A stretch of DNA of 64,000 nucleotides, from contig NZ_PJNH01000002.1 of the NCBI RefSeq assembly GCF_002844535.1, positions 372,001 through 436,000 on the forward strand, written 5' to 3'. The notes under the pieces were generated by a model. That model did not search any database. It was given only the letters and a program-made list of their open reading frames with translations, and had not been told where the DNA came from. The DNA comes from Halalkalibacillus sediminis. Its GTDB lineage: Bacteria; Bacillota; Bacilli; Bacillales; Alkalibacillaceae. Shown piece by piece: positions 51,392 through 59,359 of the stretch. The position numbers and the translations under genes were made by a program. Positions within the stretch are counted from its first letter, which is position 1; every line of letters starts with the position of its first letter.

Positions 51392-52234
51392 ATGGATATG
51401 AAAACGAGTAAGTGGATCAGACTGACAATAACATATTTCGTTATCTTCATGGTGATGGTCGTTATTCTTTATCCTGTACTATGGGTCTTCGGCTCTTCAT
51501 TGAATCCAGGGAACAGTTTATCTGGCTCGAGTATGTTTCCTGAGGATGCAACGTTCAAGCATTACAAAGAGTTATTCGATCCAGAAAAAAGTGATTATTT
51601 GATTTGGTATTGGAACACGTTGAAGATTTGTTTCTTAACCATGATTATCACCGTTGCCATGATCGCTTTCATGGCATATGCGTTCTCGCGTTATCGATTC
51701 GTTGGTAGAAAGTATGGATTGATGACGTTCTTAATCTTACAAATGATCCCCAACTTTGCAGCATTGATCGCGATCTATGTATTGGCTGTTGTTTCAGGAC
51801 TAATCGATACACACATCGCACTGATTTTGATTTATGTTGGTGGATTGTTACCGATGAATACCTGGTTAGCAAAAGGTTATTTTGAAACAATTCCTAAAGA
51901 ATTGGATGAATCAGCGAAAATGGATGGCGCAGGTCACTTCAAGATTTTCTGGAGTATCATATTGCCATTAGTTAAACCGATCTTGTCGGTTATAGCGTTG
52001 TTCGCATTCATTACGCCATTTACCGACTTCATTCTCGCAAGAGTAATTTTGAGAAGTGAAAGTAATTATACGTTAGCAGTAGGACTTTACGATATGGTAG
52101 CTAACAACTTCGGTGCGGAGTTCACTAAATTCGCAGCAGGAGCTGTTCTGATTGCGATACCGATCTCCATCTTATTCTTATCTCTGCAGCGTTACTTGAT
52201 TTCCGGTTTAACATCTGGAGGAACTAAAGGGTAA
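51392..52234 (+). CDS. malG: Maltodextrin ABC transporter permease (MalG/MdxG type)
   Basis: A 280-residue membrane protein with six helices. The EAA loop DESAKMDGAGHFKIFWSIIL lies near residue 170, and the C-terminus ends LSLQRYLISGLTSGGTKG, typical of MalG. The ATG at 51392 follows the malF TAA with no gap, so translation is coupled; a second ATG two codons later is possible. It forms the translocation pore with MalF. Confidence 0.94.
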   Translation: MDMKTSKWIRLTITYFVIFMVMVVILYPVLWVFGSSLNPGNSLSGSSMFPEDATFKHYKELFDPEKSDYLIWYWNTLKICFLTMIITVAMIAFMAYAFSRYRFVGRKYGLMTFLILQMIPNFAALIAIYVLAVVSGLIDTHIALILIYVGGLLPMNTWLAKGYFETIPKELDESAKMDGAGHFKIFWSIILPLVKPILSVIALFAFITPFTDFILARVILRSESNYTLAVGLYDMVANNFGAEFTKFAAGAVLIAIPISILFLSLQRYLISGLTSGGTKG

Positions 52235-52271
52235 AAAAACAAACAAACGACTAACAAAAGTAGGTGAAGAC

Positions 52272-54653
52272 ATGGAAGATACGAGCTTTGCAATCCATCC
52301 AGGAAATGATCCAGAAAACAACGTACAAGGCTTTTACGATATTGGTGATGTTCTCTCGACTGACATCAGCGATCAAAAGCTATCATTCAAGTGCCAACAA
52401 GGCTATATATCAGTCCTGTTTTATAAGAATGATATTGTTCGAATCATCATGAATCCTCAAGAGGAACCACTTCTTGAGGAGAGCTTCGCCGTTGATCAGG
52501 CGCCAGAAAATATAAAAGTACATATTGACGATAGCCCAGAAAAGGTTGAAGCATCGACAGATTATATGAAACTGACCATTTCAAAGCACCCATTCCGAGT
52601 AAGTGCGTTTGATATGAAAGGAAATTTATTAGTATCAGAAACGGACGATGGAATGGCTGTTGGCAAAAAAGAGGGTGTCATTTGTTACAAAGATGCGAAT
52701 GAAGAAGATCACTATTTCGGTTTCGGTGAAAAATCAGGCTTTCTAGATAAGCGTGGGGAAAAACTAACGATGTGGAATAGTGATGTTTATGCTCCTCATA
52801 ACCCTGAAACAGACCCTTTATATCAGTCGATTCCTTTCTTTATGACTTTAAGAAGAGGGTTGGCAAGTGGAATATTTTTTGACAATACATATCGGACGAC
52901 TTTCGATATGGAGGTTGAACAGTTAGGTAAGTATTCCTTTCACTCGGAAGGTGGTCAACTAGATTATTATATTCTTGCAGGTCCAACTCCTAAGAAAGTC
53001 GTTGAGCAGTATACTTCGTTGACTGGAAGAATGCCATTACCACCTAAATGGGCAATTGGATATCACCAATCTCGTTATAGCTATGAATCAAAAGAAGAAG
53101 TTGAAGAGCTGGTAAGAAATTTCAAGGAAAAAGATATCCCACTTGATGCTGTTCATTTCGATATTCACTATATGGAAGGATATCGTGTTTTCACTTTTGA
53201 TGAAGATCGTTTTCCTCAAGCTAAAGAATTGATCCGGTCGCTTGATGAGCAAGGTGTAAGAGTCGTACCGATTGTTGATCCTGGTGTGAAAGCTGATGCT
53301 CAGTACTCGATTTACCAAGAAGGCGTTCAGAAAGGTCTATTTTGTAAATATTTAGAGGGAAATATCTTTTTTGGAGATGTTTGGCCAGGAAAAAGTGCTT
53401 TTCCGGACTTTCTAAATCCCGAAGCGAGAAAATGGTGGGGAGACAAACACCAATTTTATACGAATCTTGGCATTGAAGGAATATGGAATGACATGAATGA
53501 GCCTGCTGTTTTCAATGAAACGAAAACAATGGATACTGATGTGATGCATCGTGGTGACAAGAAGAACCGTTTGCACATAGAAGTTCATAATGTTTATGGG
53601 AATTTGATGGCGCAAGGTACATATGAAGGTCTAGTGAACCAGTTAGATGGCAATCGTCCCTTCTTGTTAACACGGGCAGGCTATTCAGGAATTCAACGTT
53701 ATGCGGCAGTGTGGACGGGTGATAATCGGAGTTTTTGGGAACATCTAGAGATGGCCATTCCGATGTGCCTGAACCTTGGCGCATCTGGAGTTCCATTTTC
53801 AGGCGCTGATATCGGTGGGTTTGCTCACGACTCCAATGGAGAGCTCCTTGCAAGGTGGACACAACTCGGGGTCTTCACACCTTATTTTAGAAACCACAGT
53901 GCACTTGGGTTTGCTCGTCAAGAACCGTGGGCATTTGGTGAAAAATATGAGAAGATAATAAGTAAATATATCAAACTTCGTTACAGATGGATGCAACACA
54001 TGTATAAATTGTTCAAAGATGCTAGTGAAACTGGTGTCCCGGTGATGAGACCGATGTATATGGAATATCCATCCGATCAGGAAACGTATAAGCTTTTCGA
54101 CCAATTCATGATTGGAGAAAGTGTGTTAGTGGCACCGATTTTACGTCCAGGAATCAAGGATCGTTTGGTTTACCTACCAGAAGGAACATGGTATGACTAC
54201 TGGACTGATGAGACATTTGAAGGCTCTCGAAAACATATCATCCATGCTGAATTGGACCAATTGCCGATCTTCATCAAGCAAGGTGCGGTTATTCCTGAGT
54301 TAGATGCTACTTCATCAACTGCTAAACCGTCTAAGAATTTGACCGTTCATGTTTACCCAGGTCAGGATTCTTCATCGTATAAGTTGTATGAAGATGATGG
54401 GCGTACTTTCGAGTATAATGATGGTAAGTTTTTTGAATGTGAACTTGTGATTCGTAAGGAAAATGGAAAGCTAGATATTCAATCCCATATTATAAAAGAT
54501 GCTTTTCAACCTACTTGGGAACTCGTTGAGTTCGTCGTTCATTCTGAAGACTCTGATTTGGATATTAGTTTTAACGATCAAGCAATTGAATCGAAATTGA
54601 AAGATAAGGTAAGAACCTTCGGGGTTGAACCTTCAAATCTTTTTAATAGGTAA
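52272..54653 (+). CDS. GH31 alpha-glucosidase
   Basis: A 793-residue cytoplasmic GH31 enzyme. The N-terminal beta domain (to about 240) is followed by the barrel beginning PPKWAIGYHQSRYSYESKEE. The nucleophile is the Asp in GIWNDMNEPAVFN (near 412), and the acid/base Asp is expected in WTGDNRSFWEHL (near 480); VPFSGADIGGF near 515 completes the sugar pocket. It releases glucose from the non-reducing end of imported maltodextrins. AGGTGA precedes the ATG. It is the last gene of the malEFG unit, followed by a long hairpin. Confidence 0.93.
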   Translation: MEDTSFAIHPGNDPENNVQGFYDIGDVLSTDISDQKLSFKCQQGYISVLFYKNDIVRIIMNPQEEPLLEESFAVDQAPENIKVHIDDSPEKVEASTDYMKLTISKHPFRVSAFDMKGNLLVSETDDGMAVGKKEGVICYKDANEEDHYFGFGEKSGFLDKRGEKLTMWNSDVYAPHNPETDPLYQSIPFFMTLRRGLASGIFFDNTYRTTFDMEVEQLGKYSFHSEGGQLDYYILAGPTPKKVVEQYTSLTGRMPLPPKWAIGYHQSRYSYESKEEVEELVRNFKEKDIPLDAVHFDIHYMEGYRVFTFDEDRFPQAKELIRSLDEQGVRVVPIVDPGVKADAQYSIYQEGVQKGLFCKYLEGNIFFGDVWPGKSAFPDFLNPEARKWWGDKHQFYTNLGIEGIWNDMNEPAVFNETKTMDTDVMHRGDKKNRLHIEVHNVYGNLMAQGTYEGLVNQLDGNRPFLLTRAGYSGIQRYAAVWTGDNRSFWEHLEMAIPMCLNLGASGVPFSGADIGGFAHDSNGELLARWTQLGVFTPYFRNHSALGFARQEPWAFGEKYEKIISKYIKLRYRWMQHMYKLFKDASETGVPVMRPMYMEYPSDQETYKLFDQFMIGESVLVAPILRPGIKDRLVYLPEGTWYDYWTDETFEGSRKHIIHAELDQLPIFIKQGAVIPELDATSSTAKPSKNLTVHVYPGQDSSSYKLYEDDGRTFEYNDGKFFECELVIRKENGKLDIQSHIIKDAFQPTWELVEFVVHSEDSDLDISFNDQAIESKLKDKVRTFGVEPSNLFNR

Positions 54654-54690
54654 GATAGTATAAAAGTTTGGCACATAATTGTTTAGCTTG

Positions 54691-54755
54691 AGCGCTCTTC
54701 CTAATCAATAAGTTCTCAATTGAAAAATTGATAAGAGAGCGCTTGCGCTTTTCTT
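54691..54755 (+). terminator. Long hairpin terminator after the GH31 gene, including dispersed repeat copy 2
   Basis: AGCGCTCTT (54691-54699) pairs with AAGAGAGCGCT (54733-54743, two bases bulged), and inside it AATCAAT with ATTGAT. T-rich sequence follows. The right arm (54727-54756) is the second copy of the 30-nt repeat at 9261-9290. Confidence 0.6.
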
Positions 54756-54758
54756 ATC

Positions 54759-54851
54759 CTTTAAGAATGTTTAACTTTGTTAAAGGTTTAAAGTATGTGA
54801 AAAACAAAGGCTATCGCCATTAGGACTTGGCGATAAGCCAAGTCTTTCTCA
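54759..54851 (+). promoter_or_regulatory. Conserved 93-nt leader element, copy 2 (malR leader)
   Basis: This copy matches 44144-44236 at 83 of 93 positions with no gaps. The hairpin here is GGCTATCGCC (54809-54818) with GGCGATAAGCC (54829-54839), fully paired apart from one bulged A; relative to copy 1 both arms changed together at two base pairs. It ends 19 nt before the malR ATG. Unlike copy 1 it is not preceded by a coding sequence, yet it retains the first 16 nt that in copy 1 encode the end of malL. Confidence 0.62.
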
Positions 54852-54870
54852 AGATCAAGGAGTATTTCTC

Positions 54871-55893
54871 ATGACACCAACAATAAAAGATGTAGCTAAA
54901 CTAGCGAAGGTTGCACCCTCTACGGTTTCCAGAGTTATTGCGAATAATCCAAGAATTAGTAGCAAAACAAAAGATATCGTGAGGAAAGCAATGGATGAAC
55001 TTGGGTATCATCCGAATTATACAGCAAGAAGTCTCGTCAGTAAGAGTACGCAGACAATTGGTTTAGTGATGCCAAGTTCGGCTGAAAATGTATTCCAAAA
55101 CCCGTTTTTCCCAGAAGTTATTCGTGGGATCAGTACGAAATCCCATGAGAAAAAATACGGGCTATATATGACCACTGGTGATTCTCAAGAGGAAATCTTC
55201 GAGGGAGTTTGCGACATTGTCCGAGGTAGAAGGGTCGATGGGTTGATTCTCTTATACTCTGCAGTGGACGATCAGATGATGGACTATTTATTGGAGAAAA
55301 AATTTCCTTTTACCGTCATTGGTAAGCCTTATGAACATGAAGAAGAAATCACTTTCGTCGATAATGATAATAAAAAAGCCGCTTTTGATGCTACGTCGCA
55401 TTTACTTGAGTTAGGTCATGAAAAAGTCGCCTTTGTTGGTGGTGGGATGGAGCTTGTCGTTACGATCGAACGTATTGCGGGCTATGAGAAGGCATTGATG
55501 AGTCAGGGCATAGACATGGTGGACGACTATATAGTTCACCACGAATTCTTGCAAGAAGGTGGACGTGACGCGATTCAAGAGCTCATGAACCTTGAACAAC
55601 CACCAACTGGATTGGTTGTTTCGGATGATGTCATGGCTTTCGGTATTGCTAGTCGCTTAGATGAAATGGGGCTGGATGTTCCTGGAGATATTTCTATTGT
55701 AAGCTTTAATAACGTAATATTTTCTGAGTTAGCAACTCCATCATTGACGTCAGTCGATATCAATATATTTCAGTTAGGATATGAAGCGGCGGAATGCTTA
55801 TTCGAAATTTTAGGGGAAGAAAAAGTTCTTCCTAAAAGAATTACGATCCCTCACAAGCTGATCGTGCGAAATTCATGTAGCCAATTAGATTAA
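54871..55893 (+). CDS. malR: LacI-family regulator (MalR type)
   Basis: A 340-residue regulator. The N-terminal helix-turn-helix and hinge read IKDVAKLAKVAPSTVSRVIA (4-23) and LGYHPNYTARSLVS; the rest is a periplasmic-binding-like effector domain with QTIGLVMPSS, GRRVDGLILL and DISIVSFNN. It closes the maltodextrin locus, and the LacI-type operators at 48346, 48518 and 48589 are its likely targets; a sugar such as maltose would release it. AAGGAG precedes the ATG. Its leader contains the second copy of the 93-nt element. Confidence 0.92.
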   Translation: MTPTIKDVAKLAKVAPSTVSRVIANNPRISSKTKDIVRKAMDELGYHPNYTARSLVSKSTQTIGLVMPSSAENVFQNPFFPEVIRGISTKSHEKKYGLYMTTGDSQEEIFEGVCDIVRGRRVDGLILLYSAVDDQMMDYLLEKKFPFTVIGKPYEHEEEITFVDNDNKKAAFDATSHLLELGHEKVAFVGGGMELVVTIERIAGYEKALMSQGIDMVDDYIVHHEFLQEGGRDAIQELMNLEQPPTGLVVSDDVMAFGIASRLDEMGLDVPGDISIVSFNNVIFSELATPSLTSVDINIFQLGYEAAECLFEILGEEKVLPKRITIPHKLIVRNSCSQLD

Positions 55894-55928
55894 AAAGGAA
55901 GCCAACTCTAATGAGTCGGCTTCCTTTT
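55893..55928 (+). terminator. Terminator of malR
   Basis: AAAAGGAAGCC (55893-55903) pairs perfectly with GGCTTCCTTTT (55918-55928), with ACTC/GAGT pairing inside, followed by T residues. Confidence 0.92.
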
Positions 55929-55971
55929 TTTCTTGTGGTTTTTTAATCAACACTTTATCTTAAAGAATATA

Positions 55972-57600
55972 TTACTTTTCAAAAACAACTTTTCCATCAA
56001 TTATGGTTTTCAATACTTCAATATCCTTGATTTTCATCGGATCGATGGTTGTAGGGTCATCACTCAGCACTGCGAAGTCTGCTCGCTTGCCAACCTCGAT
56101 GCTTCCAACTTCATCTTCCTCAAAATTCAACCGGGCCCCATCAATGGTCATTGATCTTAAGGATTGAAGCGGTGTGATCTGTTGCTCCTCACCTAATACT
56201 TCACCATTTCTCGATTGTCGGTTGACGGCAGCCCAAATGCTGAATAGTGGGGAAATAGGTGTAATCGGGCAATCCGAGTGTAAAGTAAATAATAGGTTTC
56301 TATCAACGGCATCTTTCAATGGATTCAATCGTGCTGTACGCTCTGGTCCAAGAAAGATATTCTTGTGCCTGTCACCCCAATAGAATACATGATTAATGAA
56401 GAAAGAGGCGATGATGCCTTGTTCTTTCATAGTATCTAAGTCTTGTTCGCTTGCCGTTTGTAAATGTTCAATTCGGTGTTGGTGATTCTTCTTCGGTTGT
56501 TTTTCTAAAGCATTTTTATAAGCTTCGATAATGGAACCGATTGCGCGGTCACCGTTCCCATGGGTCGCTATTCTAAAGCCCCTAGAGTGAAGATCGAATA
56601 TTTCTTGGTTGAAGTCTTCCTGATCATGAAGGAGCTCGCCGTATAAGTTCTCATCACTATAATAAGGTTCGCGTAGAGCTCCAGTTAGTCCTTGTATAGA
56701 GCCGTCCTGAAACATTTTTGCACTGTCCAGGCGTGCTCGCCCGTTAGTTTCATTTCTGATAAGTTCATCGAGTTGTGAAGCTGAATATTCTTCAAAACGT
56801 CCATTTTTCCCTAGTAGGTGATGAAGAACCAAGAACCTCATATGCAAAGGGTTGACACCTTTTTTAAGTGATTGGATGTGTGCGTCGAATTCCTTTGCAC
56901 CATAATCCAAACCAACTCCAGCATCTGAAGAAGTGGTAATCCCCTCAACCAAATAATCCTCTGTCGCCTCACCAATATATTCTGCAAGTTCATCAGTAGT
57001 CGGAGTCGGTATATGCTTTTGAATGAGTTCTAGTGCTGGCAATTCATGAAAGACCCCATCTAGTTGCCTGTTCTCATACCTACCAAGGTGTCCACCTTTA
57101 GGATCTTTTGTGTTTTGATCGATTCCAGCTATCTCCAGCGCCTTTGAATTGGCGACACCGAAATGGACACTGATATGTCTTAAAAAGACTGGGCGATCCG
57201 ATACGACTGAGTCCAGTTCTTCGCGAGTAGGGTGACGATTTTCTTTTAATAAAGTATTGTCGTAACCCCGTCCGAGAATCCATTCTTTTTCATCAGTAAC
57301 TTCGGCTTGTTCTTTAACCCGTTCCAAAATATCTGCAATAGATTCGTTTGGTGGGGTGCTACAATCAGCCTGCTTTCGGAACTGTGCGTACATTAATAAG
57401 TGGTTATGCGTATCAATAAATCCTGGAATTAATGTTTTTCCGTTAAGATCGATTGTTTCTTGTGCAGAAAGGGAGGGAGCTGACTCAAGCCAGCACCCAA
57501 TAATTTTTCCGTCTTTTATAGCAACAGACTGCGCGATTGTATTTTTTTCATCAAGCGTTAAAATATTCGCATTTGTGATCAATAAGTCTGCTTCAGTCAT
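55972..57600 (-). CDS. YtcJ-type metal-dependent amidohydrolase
   Basis: A 542-residue amidohydrolase_3 protein. The first metal site is FIDTHNHLLMYAQF (near 60-73), and further His/Asp sites appear in the RIATHGNGDRAIG region (near 340), HRIEHLQTAS (near 375) and HSDCPITPISPLF (near 440). The C-terminal LNFEEDEVGSIEVGKRADFAVLSDD is the usual beta-sandwich signature. Relatives hydrolyse N-acyl or cyclic amides; the substrate here is unknown. The ATG at 57600 lies two bases after the stop of the symporter gene, so the importer and hydrolase are co-transcribed and probably serve one compound. Confidence 0.88.
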   Translation of the reverse strand: MTEADLLITNANILTLDEKNTIAQSVAIKDGKIIGCWLESAPSLSAQETIDLNGKTLIPGFIDTHNHLLMYAQFRKQADCSTPPNESIADILERVKEQAEVTDEKEWILGRGYDNTLLKENRHPTREELDSVVSDRPVFLRHISVHFGVANSKALEIAGIDQNTKDPKGGHLGRYENRQLDGVFHELPALELIQKHIPTPTTDELAEYIGEATEDYLVEGITTSSDAGVGLDYGAKEFDAHIQSLKKGVNPLHMRFLVLHHLLGKNGRFEEYSASQLDELIRNETNGRARLDSAKMFQDGSIQGLTGALREPYYSDENLYGELLHDQEDFNQEIFDLHSRGFRIATHGNGDRAIGSIIEAYKNALEKQPKKNHQHRIEHLQTASEQDLDTMKEQGIIASFFINHVFYWGDRHKNIFLGPERTARLNPLKDAVDRNLLFTLHSDCPITPISPLFSIWAAVNRQSRNGEVLGEEQQITPLQSLRSMTIDGARLNFEEDEVGSIEVGKRADFAVLSDDPTTIDPMKIKDIEVLKTIIDGKVVFEK

Positions 57601-57602
57601 TG

Positions 57603-59045
57603 TTAGTCTCCTTTTTGTTGGGGTTCAAATTTCGCAGAGTTCAAATCTTTCCAAAATACAGCGCGAATTTGTTCCGTCTTATCGTGTTGTGTCAATAAAC
57701 TGATGATGATCAAACTTGAAATAGATAGTAGGAATCCGAAAATGGTATGGTTAATCGGAATGTTCAACCATGGCCACAGCAGGGTTCCTATTAATGCAAT
57801 AAACATACTTCCAAGTGCCCCGATTTTAGTTACCCGTTTCCAGAACATGATTGCTAGGAATGGGAAAAGTAATACGGTTGCTGACAGTCTGAGTGCCCAT
57901 CGGTAGGTTGATGCAATGTCGGTTAATCCGTAGGCCACAATCAGACCGAGAACTGAAATGATTACAACGGTCAACCTAGAAGTGAACATCAATTGTTTAT
58001 CGGTTGCCCCTGGTTTCATCAAACGCTGGTATAGGTCACGAGTTAGGTTCGAACTACCTTGTAGAATGAATGAGTTCGCACCTGTCATAAGCGCAGCAAG
58101 TAAACCGACTAGTACGATACCACCGACTGCTGGCGGTAATAGTTCAGCTGTTACATATGAGAATAGTAGGTCTGGATCCATATCAAGAGGGACATATTGT
58201 CTAGCTATGACCCCGATCGTGAATGGTAAAATTGATATCGCTCCGGCAATCAAGAAGCCGGTTGTTCCCGCACTTTTTGCAACCTTTTCACTTTTTGAAG
58301 CGAAGATACGTTGCCAAGTCGACTGCCAAATCATATAGAATGGCCCGACGGAAAGTGCATATAATAACACTTCTCCTGCCCCGAAAGGACCAACTGGGCT
58401 CAGATATTCAGTAGGAGTATTTTCCAAAATAGCTCCGAAGCCATCTGCGTACATGACACTGGCTACGAATAGAATGACGATACCAATGACAACTACTACT
58501 GATTGGATGGCATCAGTAATAATAGTAGCTGGCAAACCTCCTAATATAGTGAATCCTAAAATGAGAACGAATGATAGAAAGATTCCAGTACTGAAGTCCA
58601 TACCAAGCGCGATGTTAAAAATAGTAGACATACCAACGATTTGTAGTGCAAGTGTCGGTACAGAGTAAATAATAGCTGATAGAATCGAAGGAATTATCCC
58701 AGTTCTACCACCGAATCGTTCACCGAATAAATCAGCGAGCGTGTATAAGCGTTGTCTTCTTAAAGGCGCTGCGAATAATAGAATAAGAATTAAACAGAAA
58801 ATAATTCCTGGTAGGGCGAATTTGAAAAATCCTGAAAGCCCAACGGTGAAACCCATGCCAACCCAACCGATGAATACGGCTGCGCCACACCATGTACTAA
58901 CAATCGTACCAACAATTGACCAGAAACCCATGTTCCATGAACCGATTAGGTAATTGTCGTACGTCTTTACCTTAGTGAAATAATAGAATCCCATTGCGAA
59001 CATGAACGAAAAATAGACGATCATGTATGTTAAATACCAAGCCAT
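57603..59045 (-). CDS. Sodium:solute symporter (SSS family)
   Basis: A 480-residue transporter with about 13 helices. SSS hallmarks are STWCGAAVFIGWVGMGFTVG near residue 50, LYTLADLFGERFGGRTGIIPS near 96, LGGLPATIITDAIQSVVVVIG near 165 and LLAALMTGANSFILQGSSNL near 313. The substrate is unknown. The co-transcribed amidohydrolase suggests an amide, imide or N-acyl compound. The promoter region upstream carries an inverted repeat at 59125-59148. It is one of three SSS transporters in this window. Confidence 0.9.
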   Translation of the reverse strand: MAWYLTYMIVYFSFMFAMGFYYFTKVKTYDNYLIGSWNMGFWSIVGTIVSTWCGAAVFIGWVGMGFTVGLSGFFKFALPGIIFCLILILLFAAPLRRQRLYTLADLFGERFGGRTGIIPSILSAIIYSVPTLALQIVGMSTIFNIALGMDFSTGIFLSFVLILGFTILGGLPATIITDAIQSVVVVIGIVILFVASVMYADGFGAILENTPTEYLSPVGPFGAGEVLLYALSVGPFYMIWQSTWQRIFASKSEKVAKSAGTTGFLIAGAISILPFTIGVIARQYVPLDMDPDLLFSYVTAELLPPAVGGIVLVGLLAALMTGANSFILQGSSNLTRDLYQRLMKPGATDKQLMFTSRLTVVIISVLGLIVAYGLTDIASTYRWALRLSATVLLFPFLAIMFWKRVTKIGALGSMFIALIGTLLWPWLNIPINHTIFGFLLSISSLIIISLLTQHDKTEQIRAVFWKDLNSAKFEPQQKGD

Positions 59046-59319
59046 GCTGAAATCTCTCCTATTAATTTAGTTTTGTAGAGTTGATAATTTTTAAACAAAA
59101 AACATCAAAATTTACATAAATTAGTGCAAAATGTCGACTGATTTTGCAACTATATAGAAAACATGTTACATGAAATGGATAATAGATGAAAGAAATGTTG
59201 CTATTTTAATAGTATTGAATTTAATAGAAGAAAATGTAAGGAAATATTATTCCTTAATAATTGTTAAAAATATGCTGAATTGTAATCGTTTATCCGTAAT
59301 AAGCTAGCAACGCATCAAA
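59046..59319. other. AT-rich intergenic region upstream of the SSS symporter gene
   Basis: The 314-nt gap between the two symporter genes is AT-rich. Apart from the inverted repeat at 59125, a partial TTTATCCGTAA motif near 59289 and the putP terminator from 59316, nothing was recognised. There is no open frame with a ribosome binding site. Confidence 0.6.
59125..59148 (-). promoter_or_regulatory. Inverted repeat upstream of the SSS symporter/amidohydrolase operon
   Basis: TGCAAAAT (59125-59132) and ATTTTGCA (59141-59148) are perfect inverted arms around GTCGACTG. It lies 80-103 nt upstream of the symporter ATG, a typical place for an operator. The binding regulator is unknown. Confidence 0.5.
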
Positions 59320-59347
59320 AAAGCAGCCGCTCTCGTGCGACTGCTTT
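59316..59347 (-). terminator. Terminator of putP
   Basis: AAAGCAG (59320-59326) pairs with CTGCTTT (59341-59347), with CGC/GCG pairing inside. On the minus strand it is followed by TTTTTT. It lies 13 nt after the putP stop at 59360. Confidence 0.85.
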
Positions 59348-59359
59348 CCTCGAATATTA

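Noticed and set aside
44144-54851. The two 93-nt leader copies as a transposable element
   Set aside because: There are no terminal inverted repeats or target duplications, each copy lies at the same distance from a start codon, and the changes preserve base pairing.
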